A DNA stretch of 14,295 nt from Clostridia bacterium (GTDB lineage: Bacteria > Bacillota_A > Clostridia > Christensenellales > Aristaeellaceae): positions 1 through 14,295 of the forward strand of contig WRHG01000031.1 of NCBI GenBank assembly GCA_009783365.1, written 5' to 3'. A program made the position numbers and the translations under genes. Below the pieces are notes generated by a model. The model made no database searches and was not told the DNA's origin. It was given only the letters and a program-made list of their open reading frames with translations. Shown piece by piece: positions 6,714 to 14,295 of this stretch (the stretch's first letter is position 1; every line of letters begins with the position of its first letter).

Positions 6714-7964
6714 TTAAAACGCATTATTACTCACAAGCAGGTACCGGAGATAATATCCGCCGGAAAATATATGCCAACCCAGCAAAGAAAGCGCAACGCC
6801 AAAGGATACCCATTCATACCAGGGTTTTATGGTTTTTTTCAAAAACTCTTTATAGAAAAGCAAGAATCGGCCCGTCATTAATACCCAGAGCATAAGGGAA
6901 CTGCTCATGCTGGCCCACTGGAAGTTGCCGTGTCCAAATCGGAGGCCCGTTTCCCGGAATAACATCGATTCCAAAACGCTGAACCCAGTCATCAGCAAGG
7001 CGATCACCAGCATTTTATCCTGGAACAGGCTCTTTTTCATACTGCAAAGCAACACAAATAAAGGGAAAGCCGTCATCACCAATAAGCTGCGCACAGCGCC
7101 CCAGGCGCTATCCAGGGATACGCCAAAGTCCACGCCGCTGGAAAAGGGTACTACCACGCCGGTATAGTATAGGTATTGCAGGCAAAAATAACATGCGGCA
7201 GGCAGAAAAGCCACTATCAGCTGCAAAAAAAAGAGGCTGTTTTTTGGATGTCGTATCCATTGTACCAGGAAAAAGACCATGCAGGCTGGAAGGAAGGCTT
7301 GCATGAACGTGGGTTTGCAAGCCAAGGAAAACATGAGGAGAACAGCCAGCACGAACACCCTGCTCCAAGGGAGCCGGGTGTTCGTGCCGCCTTCCGGCAG
7401 GCGCCGCGTAAAATCATACCAGCAGTGTACGATATATGGCACGCACAGCAGCATGGAAACATTGACCAGCAATTGGGTAGGATTGTGCCAGGCGGTGGGA
7501 GAGCCTACCCCGCGATATACCCCGCTGTTGAAACCGGGAACCAGGATGCCCGTAATAAACATCAGTAAAAATCCGGACAGGGTGATGAAATTGCTGTGGA
7601 TTCGCTCCTCCGTAATATGAGTTAGCAAAAGAATCGTCAGCATCATACCCAGAACTTTCACCAAAGCGCATACCACAGCCGATGCCCAGATCAGCGGGAC
7701 TCCCAGCTGGTAGAGAACCGACACGAAAATGTGCCAGAGGGGATAGGCAAGCCGGCTGGTGATGCTGTGTAAATCCTGAAAGTTAAACTCGCTTGCGATG
7801 ATTGCATGAACATGCATGTCCGTTCGGACAAATTGGAATTCTCTGGCAAACATCCATAGAGAAAAAATAAAAACAGCCAAGTACGCGCATAAGCGCAAAG
7901 GGTCCGTCTGTCTTTTTTTTATAGGCGCGCCGGCAGTGACGACAGGGCCGGTGGGGGAATGCAT
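6714..7964 (-). CDS. Polytopic membrane protein of unknown function
   Basis: This is a 416-residue integral membrane protein with roughly 10-12 hydrophobic segments. The clearest are near 23-41, 92-115, 127-146, 163-183, 203-237, 243-264, 288-308, 316-335, 353-372 and 385-403. I do not recognise the family. Polar motifs between helices stand out: RTDMHVH (47-53), SPTAWHNPTQ (155-164) and RFGHGNFQW (342-350). Acidic and His residues in the first extracytoplasmic loop, plus later WHNPT-type motifs, would suit a lipid-linked-sugar glycosyltransferase or polysaccharide polymerase, but that is only inference. The start at 7964 is chosen over an ATG at 8021 because AGGAGG (7972-7977) lies 7 nt upstream and the predicted -10 box covers the other ATG. 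It is convergent with the glyoxalase gene, with only 15 nt between the stops, and lies downstream of the exported-protein gene. Confidence 0.8.
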   Translation of the reverse strand: MHSPTGPVVTAGAPIKKRQTDPLRLCAYLAVFIFSLWMFAREFQFVRTDMHVHAIIASEFNFQDLHSITSRLAYPLWHIFVSVLYQLGVPLIWASAVVCALVKVLGMMLTILLLTHITEERIHSNFITLSGFLLMFITGILVPGFNSGVYRGVGSPTAWHNPTQLLVNVSMLLCVPYIVHCWYDFTRRLPEGGTNTRLPWSRVFVLAVLLMFSLACKPTFMQAFLPACMVFFLVQWIRHPKNSLFFLQLIVAFLPAACYFCLQYLYYTGVVVPFSSGVDFGVSLDSAWGAVRSLLVMTAFPLFVLLCSMKKSLFQDKMLVIALLMTGFSVLESMLFRETGLRFGHGNFQWASMSSSLMLWVLMTGRFLLFYKEFLKKTIKPWYEWVSFGVALSLLGWHIFSGGYYLRYLLVSNNAF

Positions 7965-8023
7965 CCAGGTTCCTCCTTTTAGGAAATCGCAACGGGAGAA
8001 CCAAGCAAAAGCATACGCCAAGC

Positions 8024-8052
8024 ATTATAGCACGGGGAACCGTAAAAGGCAA
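8024..8052 (-). promoter_or_regulatory. Candidate promoter of the membrane-protein gene
   Basis: On the minus strand TTGCCT (8052-8047, 4/6) is followed by 17 nt and a perfect TATAAT (8029-8024). The predicted start near 8017 gives a leader of about 50 nt to the ATG at 7964. It lies wholly in the 97-nt gap after the exported-protein gene, so the membrane gene may be expressed independently as well as by readthrough. Confidence 0.6.
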
Positions 8053-8061
8053 AACAGCTCG

Positions 8062-8739
8062 TCATTCGCCGTGAGGCGCTTCGGGTACAAGGGGTGGGGC
8101 TTCCTCCGTGCCAGCATTTTCCGGCATGGCGGAAGGTGTCGGCCTTATGTCCGCTGCGGGGGATTCTGACGGGGGGATGTTTGCCGGTATGGAAAGAGTT
8201 TCACCGGTCTCGGAGGTTTCCATAAACACCCAATGTGTGGCGTCCACCTGGGGCGGAAGGCTCATGGTCATCGTGCCGTTGTAGTATACGGTGATCGGCG
8301 CTCCCGCGATGGGTTGAGGCATGCCGGATTCCACGTGAACCAAGGCTTCGCTAAAAAGCGCATCCCCGGCTAAAAGGAGCTTTCCGTTGGCCGTTTCCGT
8401 TACAACGCCTTTTAAGGCGTAGCATCCCAAGTGATCCGCATGGGTCTGCGGAGGTTTTGAGCTGGCAAGAGCGCCGCTGTATTTAGCGAATACATACATT
8501 CCAACTTCCAGGGGGATTCCGCCCAATACGCCCTCCAGAACGGTTTCTGCATCCACGTTTAGAAAAACAGAGCCTTTTTCCGAATCCGAGACCATGATGC
8601 CGTACTCCATGACCTCTGTGATCAGGCCGCTGAGTTCGGACGTCTGCATCTGCACCTCGCCCAGGCTGGCCGCAGGCTGCGATAAAACACAGGCAACGGC
8701 CAGCAAAAGCGATAATTTCATCCCTTTTTTGATATGCAT
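8062..8739 (-). CDS. Exported protein of unknown function
   Basis: This is a 225-residue protein with a clear export signal: a short basic N-terminus (HIKKGMK), a hydrophobic core SLLLAVACVL and small residues PAASLG, giving a likely signal peptidase I site near residue 24-28. Cys17 lies inside the hydrophobic stretch in AVAC, so a lipoprotein is possible but a poor lipobox match. The mature part (about 36-175) looks beta-rich, with two similar-looking modules starting SGLITEVMEYGIMVSD and LKGVVTETANGKLLLAG, perhaps OB-like or repeat-derived. Residues 185-225 are Pro/Ala/Glu-rich and probably unstructured. No enzyme motif is recognised. GGAGG (8747-8751) sits 7 nt before the ATG. It lies 88 nt downstream of polC on the same strand with no terminator or good promoter seen between, so cotranscription is plausible. 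Confidence 0.75.
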   Translation of the reverse strand: MHIKKGMKLSLLLAVACVLSQPAASLGEVQMQTSELSGLITEVMEYGIMVSDSEKGSVFLNVDAETVLEGVLGGIPLEVGMYVFAKYSGALASSKPPQTHADHLGCYALKGVVTETANGKLLLAGDALFSEALVHVESGMPQPIAGAPITVYYNGTMTMSLPPQVDATHWVFMETSETGETLSIPANIPPSESPAADIRPTPSAMPENAGTEEAPPLVPEAPHGE

Positions 8740-8827
8740 GTCATTTCCTCCGTCGTTTCAATAGCAATTCTCTGTAATCAGCAAATGGAGCGGCGTCGTT
8801 CCAAATAAGGGTCTTGGTCCGACAGGG

Positions 8828-11800
8828 TTACAGGAGCGAGAACAGATCTACTTGGCTTGTCTCAGGAAGTTCCGCCAAAGCGCCCTGTTGGCGCAACATA
8901 TCCAGCGTACTGGCGCCAAGCCGTGCGCGGAGGCGCAAATCCTCAACAGATAGAAAAGGCTTGGCAGGGTTGCGGGCTTCTACTATGCCCTGTACAGCGG
9001 CTTCGCCAAAACCACTGACGGCGGTAAAAGGACAACGAAGATCGCCGTTTTCCGGCAAAAAACGCATGGCGTCACTTCTGTATAAATCTACCGGCAGCAT
9101 ACGGATACCGCGAGACTGCATTTCCAACAGCATGTGGTATGCATTTTGCTCCTGTTTTTCCTTGACGCTCAGCTTTTCATCCCGAGCGTTCATCTCCAGC
9201 AGAGTGGCACGGAGGCTTTCTTTGCTTAACAACATCCGGGCGGCGTCAAAGCCGTCCGCCCGAATGGAAAAATACGCCGCGTAGTAGGCCAGAGGATGAT
9301 AGACCTTGTACCAGGCCACCCGCAGAGCCATGGTTACATAGGCTACGGCATGTCCCTTCGGAAACATGTACTTGATTTTTTTACAGCTTTCGATAAACCA
9401 GTCCGGCACGCGCTTCTCCCGCATGGCGGTCTCCATGCCCGGGGTTAACCCCTTGCCCTTGCGGACAGACTCCATGGCGTCAAAACTCAGCTTGCTTTCC
9501 ACGCCGATGGCAATCAGGGAATTCATGATGTCATCGCGGGTGCAGATGCATTGCTTCAAGGTGGCGATTCCGCGGTCAATCAGGTCCCTGGCATTGCCGA
9601 GCCAGACATCCGTGCCGTGGGACAGCCCGGATATTCGTATCAATTCCTCCATGGTACCGGGCCGGGTATCCCGAAGCATACCCTGAACAAAGGAGGTGCC
9701 AAACTCAGGGATACCCAATGTTCCCATTTCACAAAGAATGTCCTCGCTGTTGACTCCCAAGGCTTTTGGGCTGATGAATAGGCTCATAACCTTGGGATCC
9801 GTGAGGGAGATGGTTTTGTAGCTGCATCCTGTCAGTTCCTCCAGACGATGTATCATGGTAGGGTCGTCATGGCCCAGGCAATCCAGCTTCACCAAGATAT
9901 CGTGCATGCTTCGGAAATCGTAATGGGTGGTGATGATGTTTCCATGAATATCGTCGGCCGGATGCTGGGTGGCGGTAAACTGATTGATGTTGTAGTCCTT
10001 GGGCAAAACCACAATGCCGCCAGGATGTTGGCCGGTGGTTCGTTTTACGCCCATGCAGCCCGCTGCCAAACGCTCCTTGTGCGCCCGCCCTGCGGAGATA
10101 CCCCGTTCTTCCAGATACTTGGCGGTGAAGCCATATGCTGTTTTTTCCGCCAGGGCGCTGATTGTACCTGCCCGAAAAACATATCCTTCGCCAAATAGTT
10201 CCTCGATATATCGATGAGCTTTGGCCTGATATTCGCCGGAAAAGTTTAAATCAATATCCGGTACCTTGTCCCCTTCAAAACCGAGAAAGACTTCAAAGGG
10301 GATATCAAAGCCGTCTTTTATCAGGGGTGCCCCGCAGGTCTGGCATAAGGCATCCGGCAAGTCGGCCCCTACGGAAGCCAGGGAAGGGTCTGTGAATAGG
10401 GCGGTGCGGCAGGCGGAACACCGATAGTGAGGAGGAAGGGGATTCACCTCTGTGATACCGCACAGCGTTGCCACAAAGCTGGAACCCACCGAACCTCGGC
10501 TGCCTACCAAGTATCCGTCGTCCAGGGATTTTTGAACCAGCTTTTGGGCGATGGCGTAAAGCGTGGCAAATCCGTAACCAATGATACTTTTCAGCTCCTT
10601 GTGAAGACGCGCTTCGATGAGAGGGGGCAAGGGTTCGCCGTAAAGCTCCGCGGCTTGAGCCCAAGCCATGGTTTCAATGCTTTCCGGCGCTTCCGGCCAG
10701 AAGGGCTGGAAGGTTTCCTCGTCCTTTGGATGCTTTGGAAAGAGCCGGAGATCTTCCACCTGGGCCGCCAGGGCCGCGGGGTTTTTCACCACCACTTCGA
10801 GCGCTTTGGCCTCTCCCAAATAGGCAAATTCTTCCAGCATTTCGCCTGTTGTTTTGAAAAAAAGGGGAGGCTGTTCGTCCGGATCCTCATAACCGAGCCC
10901 CGCTTGCAAAATGGAGCGGTAGACCGCATCCTCGGGCGTTAGGAAGTGTACGTCGCCTGTGGCCACTACCGGCTTGGCCAGGCTTTCGCCCAGGGTCACG
11001 ACCCGGCGGTTATAGTCCCGCAATTGTTCCTCATCCTTGGCATGGCCATTTTTGATCAGGAAGCGATTGTTTCCCGCGGGCTGGATTTCCAGAAAATCAT
11101 AAAAAGCAGCGATTCGCCGCAGGTCGGCCTCAGGTTTGTCCGATACAAGGGCTTGAAAAAGCTCGCCTGCCTCGCAGGCGCTGCCAAGCAGCAAGCCCTC
11201 CCGGTACTCCTCGACAAGACGCCGGGGCAGGTTGGGATGGCGGTGAAAATAGCGAAGGTGGCTCTCGGAGATCAGCCTGTTCAGATTCTCCATACCCCGC
11301 TGGGTTTTTGCGAGCAGAATGATGTGATAAGATTGGCTCATGCTTTCGCCGCCAAGAGCCGCTTCTATTTGAGACAGCAAGCGTACATCCTGTTTTTCCA
11401 GCGTTTCAAACATCCTTTGGAGGCATTGCGCCGTAGCGGCGGCATCATGGACAGCCCTGTGGGCATTCTTCTGAGAAACCCCCAAAACTCGGCAAATTGC
11501 GCCGAGCCGGTGGCTGTGCATTTTGGGAAACATGCGTCGGGCCATGACCAGCGTGTCCAGTACCGCTGGATGGAAGTATCGTTTCATACGTTTGCATTCA
11601 GCCTGAAGCATGCCCATATCAAAGGGAGCGTTGTGCGCTGCCACAGGGCAGTCACCAATGAAAGCCAGCAGTTTTGCTACCGCTTCGGAGGGGCTTTCTT
11701 TGCCGCGAAGCATCAGATCCGTAATGCCGTTCACTTTGGACGCTTTAGCCGGCATCGGTATACCGGGGTTGCACAGCATGGAGAGTTCGTCTACCACCTG

Positions 11801-13249
11801 ACCCCCCTGCAGTTTCACCGCGCCGATTTCCACAATGCGGTCTACCGCGGTGGATAGCCCGGTTGTTTCAAAGTCCAGCACAACGATGGGGGAGGAAAAC
11901 GGCTTGGTCGGCGCGTCCTGCATAACGGGCACAATGTCGCATAAATACCCCTCCATGCCCGGTATCAGCTTGATGCCGTGCCGCTTGGCGGCGTTGAAGG
12001 CGGCGGGGAAAGCTTGCGTTACGCCATGGTCCGTTATGGCCACGGCAGGATGGCCCCACATGGCTGCTTGGGCGATCAACGCGCCCGCATCGGTTGTGGC
12101 GTCCATAGCGCTCATGGTGCTGTGCATATGCAACTCCACCCGCTTTTCAACGGACGTGTCCAACCGCTCGTGCTTGGGCATCTGCTGTATATCCCGCACG
12201 GTGACGGAAAGATCGCCCAAGAAGGGATCGGCGCGGCAAACGCCCCGGATGCGGACGCGCAGGCCATTTTGAAGCTGCTGAGCTTGCTCCGCCAAGCGTT
12301 GTCGCTCCTCCTCGGTGGGTAACGCCGACACTTCGTCCAAACCTCCTCGCTTGGCGCGATAGGGGAAGAAGGCTTTGCAAAAAACGGTACCCGTGTTGTC
12401 ATAAACGGTAAAGGAGCAGAGCACGGTTTCGCCGCCTTTGAGTTCCTTAGGCGGGTTGACGCCGGTAATCGTGCCCTCAATGACGATAATACCGCTATCA
12501 TCCGCTAATTCGGCAATAGGCACCGGCGTATCCCCAATAGCCCGTCCTTTTAGTACGGGCCCCTTGGCATCTTTTGTTTTGCCGTGAGCAGGGCCGGCAG
12601 TGGAGCGGCCGTTTCGAGAACCTTTGCCGGCTGCGGCTCTGTCGGATGCCGGGGTATCGGGTGAGGGGTCGGAGCTTGCGGATGTGTTGTAAGCGTCCGT
12701 CGCCGAATTCTGAGGAAAATCTTGAGGCAAACCACGCTGTTCCCGCATTTCGCTGACCCATTCTTCCCGCTGGCCACAAACGCATAGCGCCACGGATACC
12801 TTCAGGCGGAAGATATCCCAAACCGCCTGGGACAGTTTTTCATCCAAACGGTGCCGGCGAAAATACTGCACCGAAATTTCGTCAGGGCAGGTGAGCAGGA
12901 TTCGCCCATGCTCCACACTCCAGCCCACATCATGGATCCAGGCGGAGAGGGCAGGGCTTTGGCGGCGAAGAAAATCCGTCAATACAGAGATGTATCCGTC
13001 GATGTTTTGCAAAAAATCCCGGCCCAGGGCGGGGGAGGCCACCCGCAGAGCAATGGCGATGCCTGGAAAGACGCTGCGAAGTTTCCGTTCCAACGAAAGA
13101 AAGTCTTTTTCCGCCACCAGCACATCGCTGAAAAAGCTGATATATGCCTTGTTGATTGTTCTTTTGTAAAGCACGCGCTCCACCTGAAGCTTTCCCTGCA
13201 ATATGGGAATCGTCGCTTCCAGAAGGCGCAGCAGCTCTTGTTTATTCAA
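8828..13249 (-). CDS. polC: DNA polymerase III alpha subunit, PolC type
   Basis: This is a complete 1,473-residue replicative polymerase of Bacillota, synthesising DNA with built-in proofreading. Domains in order: N-terminal domain (1-170), a low-complexity linker (about 171-240), OB fold (about 250-355), PHP domain with HMHS (374-377) and ITDHG (405-409), DEDDh exonuclease inserted in PHP (D459, E461, D544, H597, D602), then the palm with GSRGSVGSS (916-924). A Zn-binding pair C944/C947 and C969/C972 precedes VPDIDLNFSGEY. Catalytic Asp residues are D998, D1000 and D1123, with the spacing expected for PolC. The C-terminus carries QVDLF (1466-1470), a sliding-clamp binding motif. The start codon is TTG with AGAGG (13257-13261) 7 nt upstream; TTGA overlaps the ispG stop, implying translational coupling. 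The usual rimP-nusA genes do not follow. Confidence 0.98.
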   Translation of the reverse strand: MNKQELLRLLEATIPILQGKLQVERVLYKRTINKAYISFFSDVLVAEKDFLSLERKLRSVFPGIAIALRVASPALGRDFLQNIDGYISVLTDFLRRQSPALSAWIHDVGWSVEHGRILLTCPDEISVQYFRRHRLDEKLSQAVWDIFRLKVSVALCVCGQREEWVSEMREQRGLPQDFPQNSATDAYNTSASSDPSPDTPASDRAAAGKGSRNGRSTAGPAHGKTKDAKGPVLKGRAIGDTPVPIAELADDSGIIVIEGTITGVNPPKELKGGETVLCSFTVYDNTGTVFCKAFFPYRAKRGGLDEVSALPTEEERQRLAEQAQQLQNGLRVRIRGVCRADPFLGDLSVTVRDIQQMPKHERLDTSVEKRVELHMHSTMSAMDATTDAGALIAQAAMWGHPAVAITDHGVTQAFPAAFNAAKRHGIKLIPGMEGYLCDIVPVMQDAPTKPFSSPIVVLDFETTGLSTAVDRIVEIGAVKLQGGQVVDELSMLCNPGIPMPAKASKVNGITDLMLRGKESPSEAVAKLLAFIGDCPVAAHNAPFDMGMLQAECKRMKRYFHPAVLDTLVMARRMFPKMHSHRLGAICRVLGVSQKNAHRAVHDAAATAQCLQRMFETLEKQDVRLLSQIEAALGGESMSQSYHIILLAKTQRGMENLNRLISESHLRYFHRHPNLPRRLVEEYREGLLLGSACEAGELFQALVSDKPEADLRRIAAFYDFLEIQPAGNNRFLIKNGHAKDEEQLRDYNRRVVTLGESLAKPVVATGDVHFLTPEDAVYRSILQAGLGYEDPDEQPPLFFKTTGEMLEEFAYLGEAKALEVVVKNPAALAAQVEDLRLFPKHPKDEETFQPFWPEAPESIETMAWAQAAELYGEPLPPLIEARLHKELKSIIGYGFATLYAIAQKLVQKSLDDGYLVGSRGSVGSSFVATLCGITEVNPLPPHYRCSACRTALFTDPSLASVGADLPDALCQTCGAPLIKDGFDIPFEVFLGFEGDKVPDIDLNFSGEYQAKAHRYIEELFGEGYVFRAGTISALAEKTAYGFTAKYLEERGISAGRAHKERLAAGCMGVKRTTGQHPGGIVVLPKDYNINQFTATQHPADDIHGNIITTHYDFRSMHDILVKLDCLGHDDPTMIHRLEELTGCSYKTISLTDPKVMSLFISPKALGVNSEDILCEMGTLGIPEFGTSFVQGMLRDTRPGTMEELIRISGLSHGTDVWLGNARDLIDRGIATLKQCICTRDDIMNSLIAIGVESKLSFDAMESVRKGKGLTPGMETAMREKRVPDWFIESCKKIKYMFPKGHAVAYVTMALRVAWYKVYHPLAYYAAYFSIRADGFDAARMLLSKESLRATLLEMNARDEKLSVKEKQEQNAYHMLLEMQSRGIRMLPVDLYRSDAMRFLPENGDLRCPFTAVSGFGEAAVQGIVEARNPAKPFLSVEDLRLRARLGASTLDMLRQQGALAELPETSQVDLFSLL

Positions 13250-13261
13250 GCTGAAACCTCT
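13246..13261 (-). promoter_or_regulatory. ispG/polC stop-start overlap with ribosome binding site
   Basis: The minus-strand TTGA contains the polC TTG start (13249-13247) and the ispG TGA stop (13248-13246). AGAGG (13261-13257) lies 7 nt before TTG, inside the last ispG codons. Ribosomes ending ispG can restart at polC, and the weak TTG start probably lowers polC yield relative to ispG. Confidence 0.75.
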
Positions 13262-14295
13262 TTTGTTTTGGCGATTTCGCGGGCACGGGCAATCAGGATC
13301 TCAGCCAGGTCGCCTTCCACCCGCGTGGGGGGCCTTCCCCGTTCAAACAGCGCAGCCGAGGCATAACCACCGTCCCCTTCGGCGCTTTTACCGGAAGGGT
13401 TACCGCCGGCCAGGCCAACGTCCGCTTCCCGAGCCTCGCCGGGGCCGTTGACAACACAGCCCATAACCGCCACGGTGAGCGGAACCGCCAGATCCGCCAG
13501 AGCCTCCTTTACCCGGCGGGCGATGGTTGCCACATCAATGCCGGCGCGCCCGCAGGTGGGGCAGCTGATTACATCCGTATAACCCGGACGGAGGCCAACG
13601 GCCCGCAGAATATCAATAGCAGCCTGAACTTCCGGGAGTGGGCTTCCGGTGAGGGATACGCGGATGGTATCGCCGATGCCCTGCAACAGCAATGAGCCGA
13701 TACCGATAGCGCTTTTTATATTGCCTGTTCCAGGCAGACCCGCTTCTGTGACGCCAACGTGCAGGGGATAGCCGGTCTCTTCAGCCGCCAGCTGGTAGGC
13801 TTGTACGGTGAGAGATACGTTGCTGGCCTTCAGTGACAACACGATATCATGAAAACCTACGTTTTCCAAAAGTTTGGCATGGGCCAAGGCGCTGTCCAGC
13901 ATGCCTCTGGCGGTAACGCCGCCGTCCCTGGATAGAATTGTCCTTTCAAGGGAACCGCTGTTAACCCCAATGCGGATGGGTATATGATGAGCTTTGGCAC
14001 AGTCCGCCACCCGGCGAACCGCAGCCGCGCCGCGAAGATTGCCCGGATTCAGGCGCACCTTGGCAACGCCGCGTTCAATAGAACCCACCGCCAAATCCGC
14101 CCTGTAGTGGATGTCTGCCACCAGAGGCACGGGGCTTTGTTCAACCAATTTTCGGATGGAGGGCAAACAGTTTTCATCATAGACGCTGCAACGAACAATA
14201 TCGCATCCGGCTGCGTGTAAAGCTTGAATTTGAGCCAGAGTGGCGTCCGCATCCCGGGTGTCGGTATTGGTCATGCTCTGTACGGTGATCGGCGC
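13246..14295 (-). CDS. ispG: 4-hydroxy-3-methylbut-2-enyl diphosphate synthase (IspG/GcpE), 5' end beyond window
   Basis: This [4Fe-4S] enzyme of the MEP pathway converts MEcPP to HMBPP for isoprenoid synthesis. 349 residues are visible and the frame stays open to the right edge: the residues before the internal Met at 14274 read APITVQS, the family's usual lead-in to SMTNTDTRD, so that Met is not the start. About 25 residues are probably missing. Family motifs are VADIHY, VRLNPGN, IGVNSGS, HVGVTEAG and GIGSLLLQGIGDTIRVSLT. Cluster ligands, numbered from that Met, are C238 and C241 (SCPTCGR), C273 (MGCVVNGPGE) and E280, with spacing identical to the known E. coli set. The C-terminal region after GLAGG contains an extra Gly/Ser-rich loop (about 291-307). 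The TGA stop overlaps the polC TTG start, so the two genes form one coupled unit. Confidence 0.97.
   Translation of the reverse strand, partial: APITVQSMTNTDTRDADATLAQIQALHAAGCDIVRCSVYDENCLPSIRKLVEQSPVPLVADIHYRADLAVGSIERGVAKVRLNPGNLRGAAAVRRVADCAKAHHIPIRIGVNSGSLERTILSRDGGVTARGMLDSALAHAKLLENVGFHDIVLSLKASNVSLTVQAYQLAAEETGYPLHVGVTEAGLPGTGNIKSAIGIGSLLLQGIGDTIRVSLTGSPLPEVQAAIDILRAVGLRPGYTDVISCPTCGRAGIDVATIARRVKEALADLAVPLTVAVMGCVVNGPGEAREADVGLAGGNPSGKSAEGDGGYASAALFERGRPPTRVEGDLAEILIARAREIAKTKEVSA

Noticed and set aside
6709..6722. Possible bidirectional terminator between the convergent glyoxalase and membrane-protein genes (GCGT-ATTAAA-ACGC)
   Set aside because: The 4-bp stem is too short and no proper U-run follows in either direction; it also overlaps the membrane-protein stop codon.
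7965..8021. Upstream in-frame ATG for the membrane protein, adding 19 residues
   Set aside because: It lies just past the predicted -10 box at the transcription start and lacks a ribosome binding site. The ATG at 7964 has AGGAGG at correct spacing.
10946..11857. 303-codon plus-strand open frame opposite polC
   Set aside because: It is a shadow of the PolC exonuclease region, which has a full set of catalytic motifs on the minus strand. The plus-strand translation has no recognisable domain.

Overview
The window is chromosomal DNA of a Gram-positive, Clostridia-type bacterium (Bacillota). The strongest evidence is a complete PolC-type replicative polymerase directly downstream of ispG, a gene pair typical of that group, together with an AddA-type recombination helicase-nuclease and strong AGGAGG-like ribosome binding sites throughout. 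Genus cannot be fixed from the sequence. I see no mobile element, CRISPR array, rRNA or tRNA gene.

Layout, left to right. (1) 1-2493, minus strand: the N-terminal 831 codons of addA, running off the left edge, with its own near-consensus promoter. (2) 2644-5115, plus strand: a complete glycogen/maltodextrin phosphorylase, divergent from addA. The 150-bp region between them holds two back-to-back sigma-A-type promoters bracketing an 8-bp inverted repeat. (3) 5116-5409: a 294-bp non-coding region with direct repeats, a perfect 12-bp palindrome, a strong promoter, overlapping dyads at the predicted transcription start, and a long AU-rich hairpin just before the next ribosome binding site. (4) 5410-6282 and 6339-6698, plus strand: a metallo-beta-lactamase-fold hydrolase and a glyoxalase I family protein, probably one transcript. 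(5) 6714-7964, minus strand: an unassigned polytopic membrane protein, convergent with the glyoxalase. (6) 8062-8739, minus strand: an unassigned exported protein. (7) 8828-13249, minus strand: polC, starting at TTG. (8) 13246-14295, minus strand: ispG, whose stop overlaps the polC start; its 5' end lies beyond the right edge.

How the genes fit together: ispG (isoprenoid precursor synthesis) and polC (chromosome replication) look translationally coupled. The exported and membrane proteins follow on the same strand, although the membrane gene also has a candidate promoter of its own. addA serves double-strand break repair. The phosphorylase releases glucose-1-phosphate from storage glucan. The metallo-hydrolase/glyoxalase pair may handle reactive or phosphorylated metabolites, but their substrates cannot be read from the sequence.

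I find no clear new multi-gene system. The most interesting unexplained items are the structured leader of the metallo-hydrolase gene, the symmetric addA/glgP divergent promoter region, the two unassigned envelope proteins after polC, and loop insertions in AddA and IspG.
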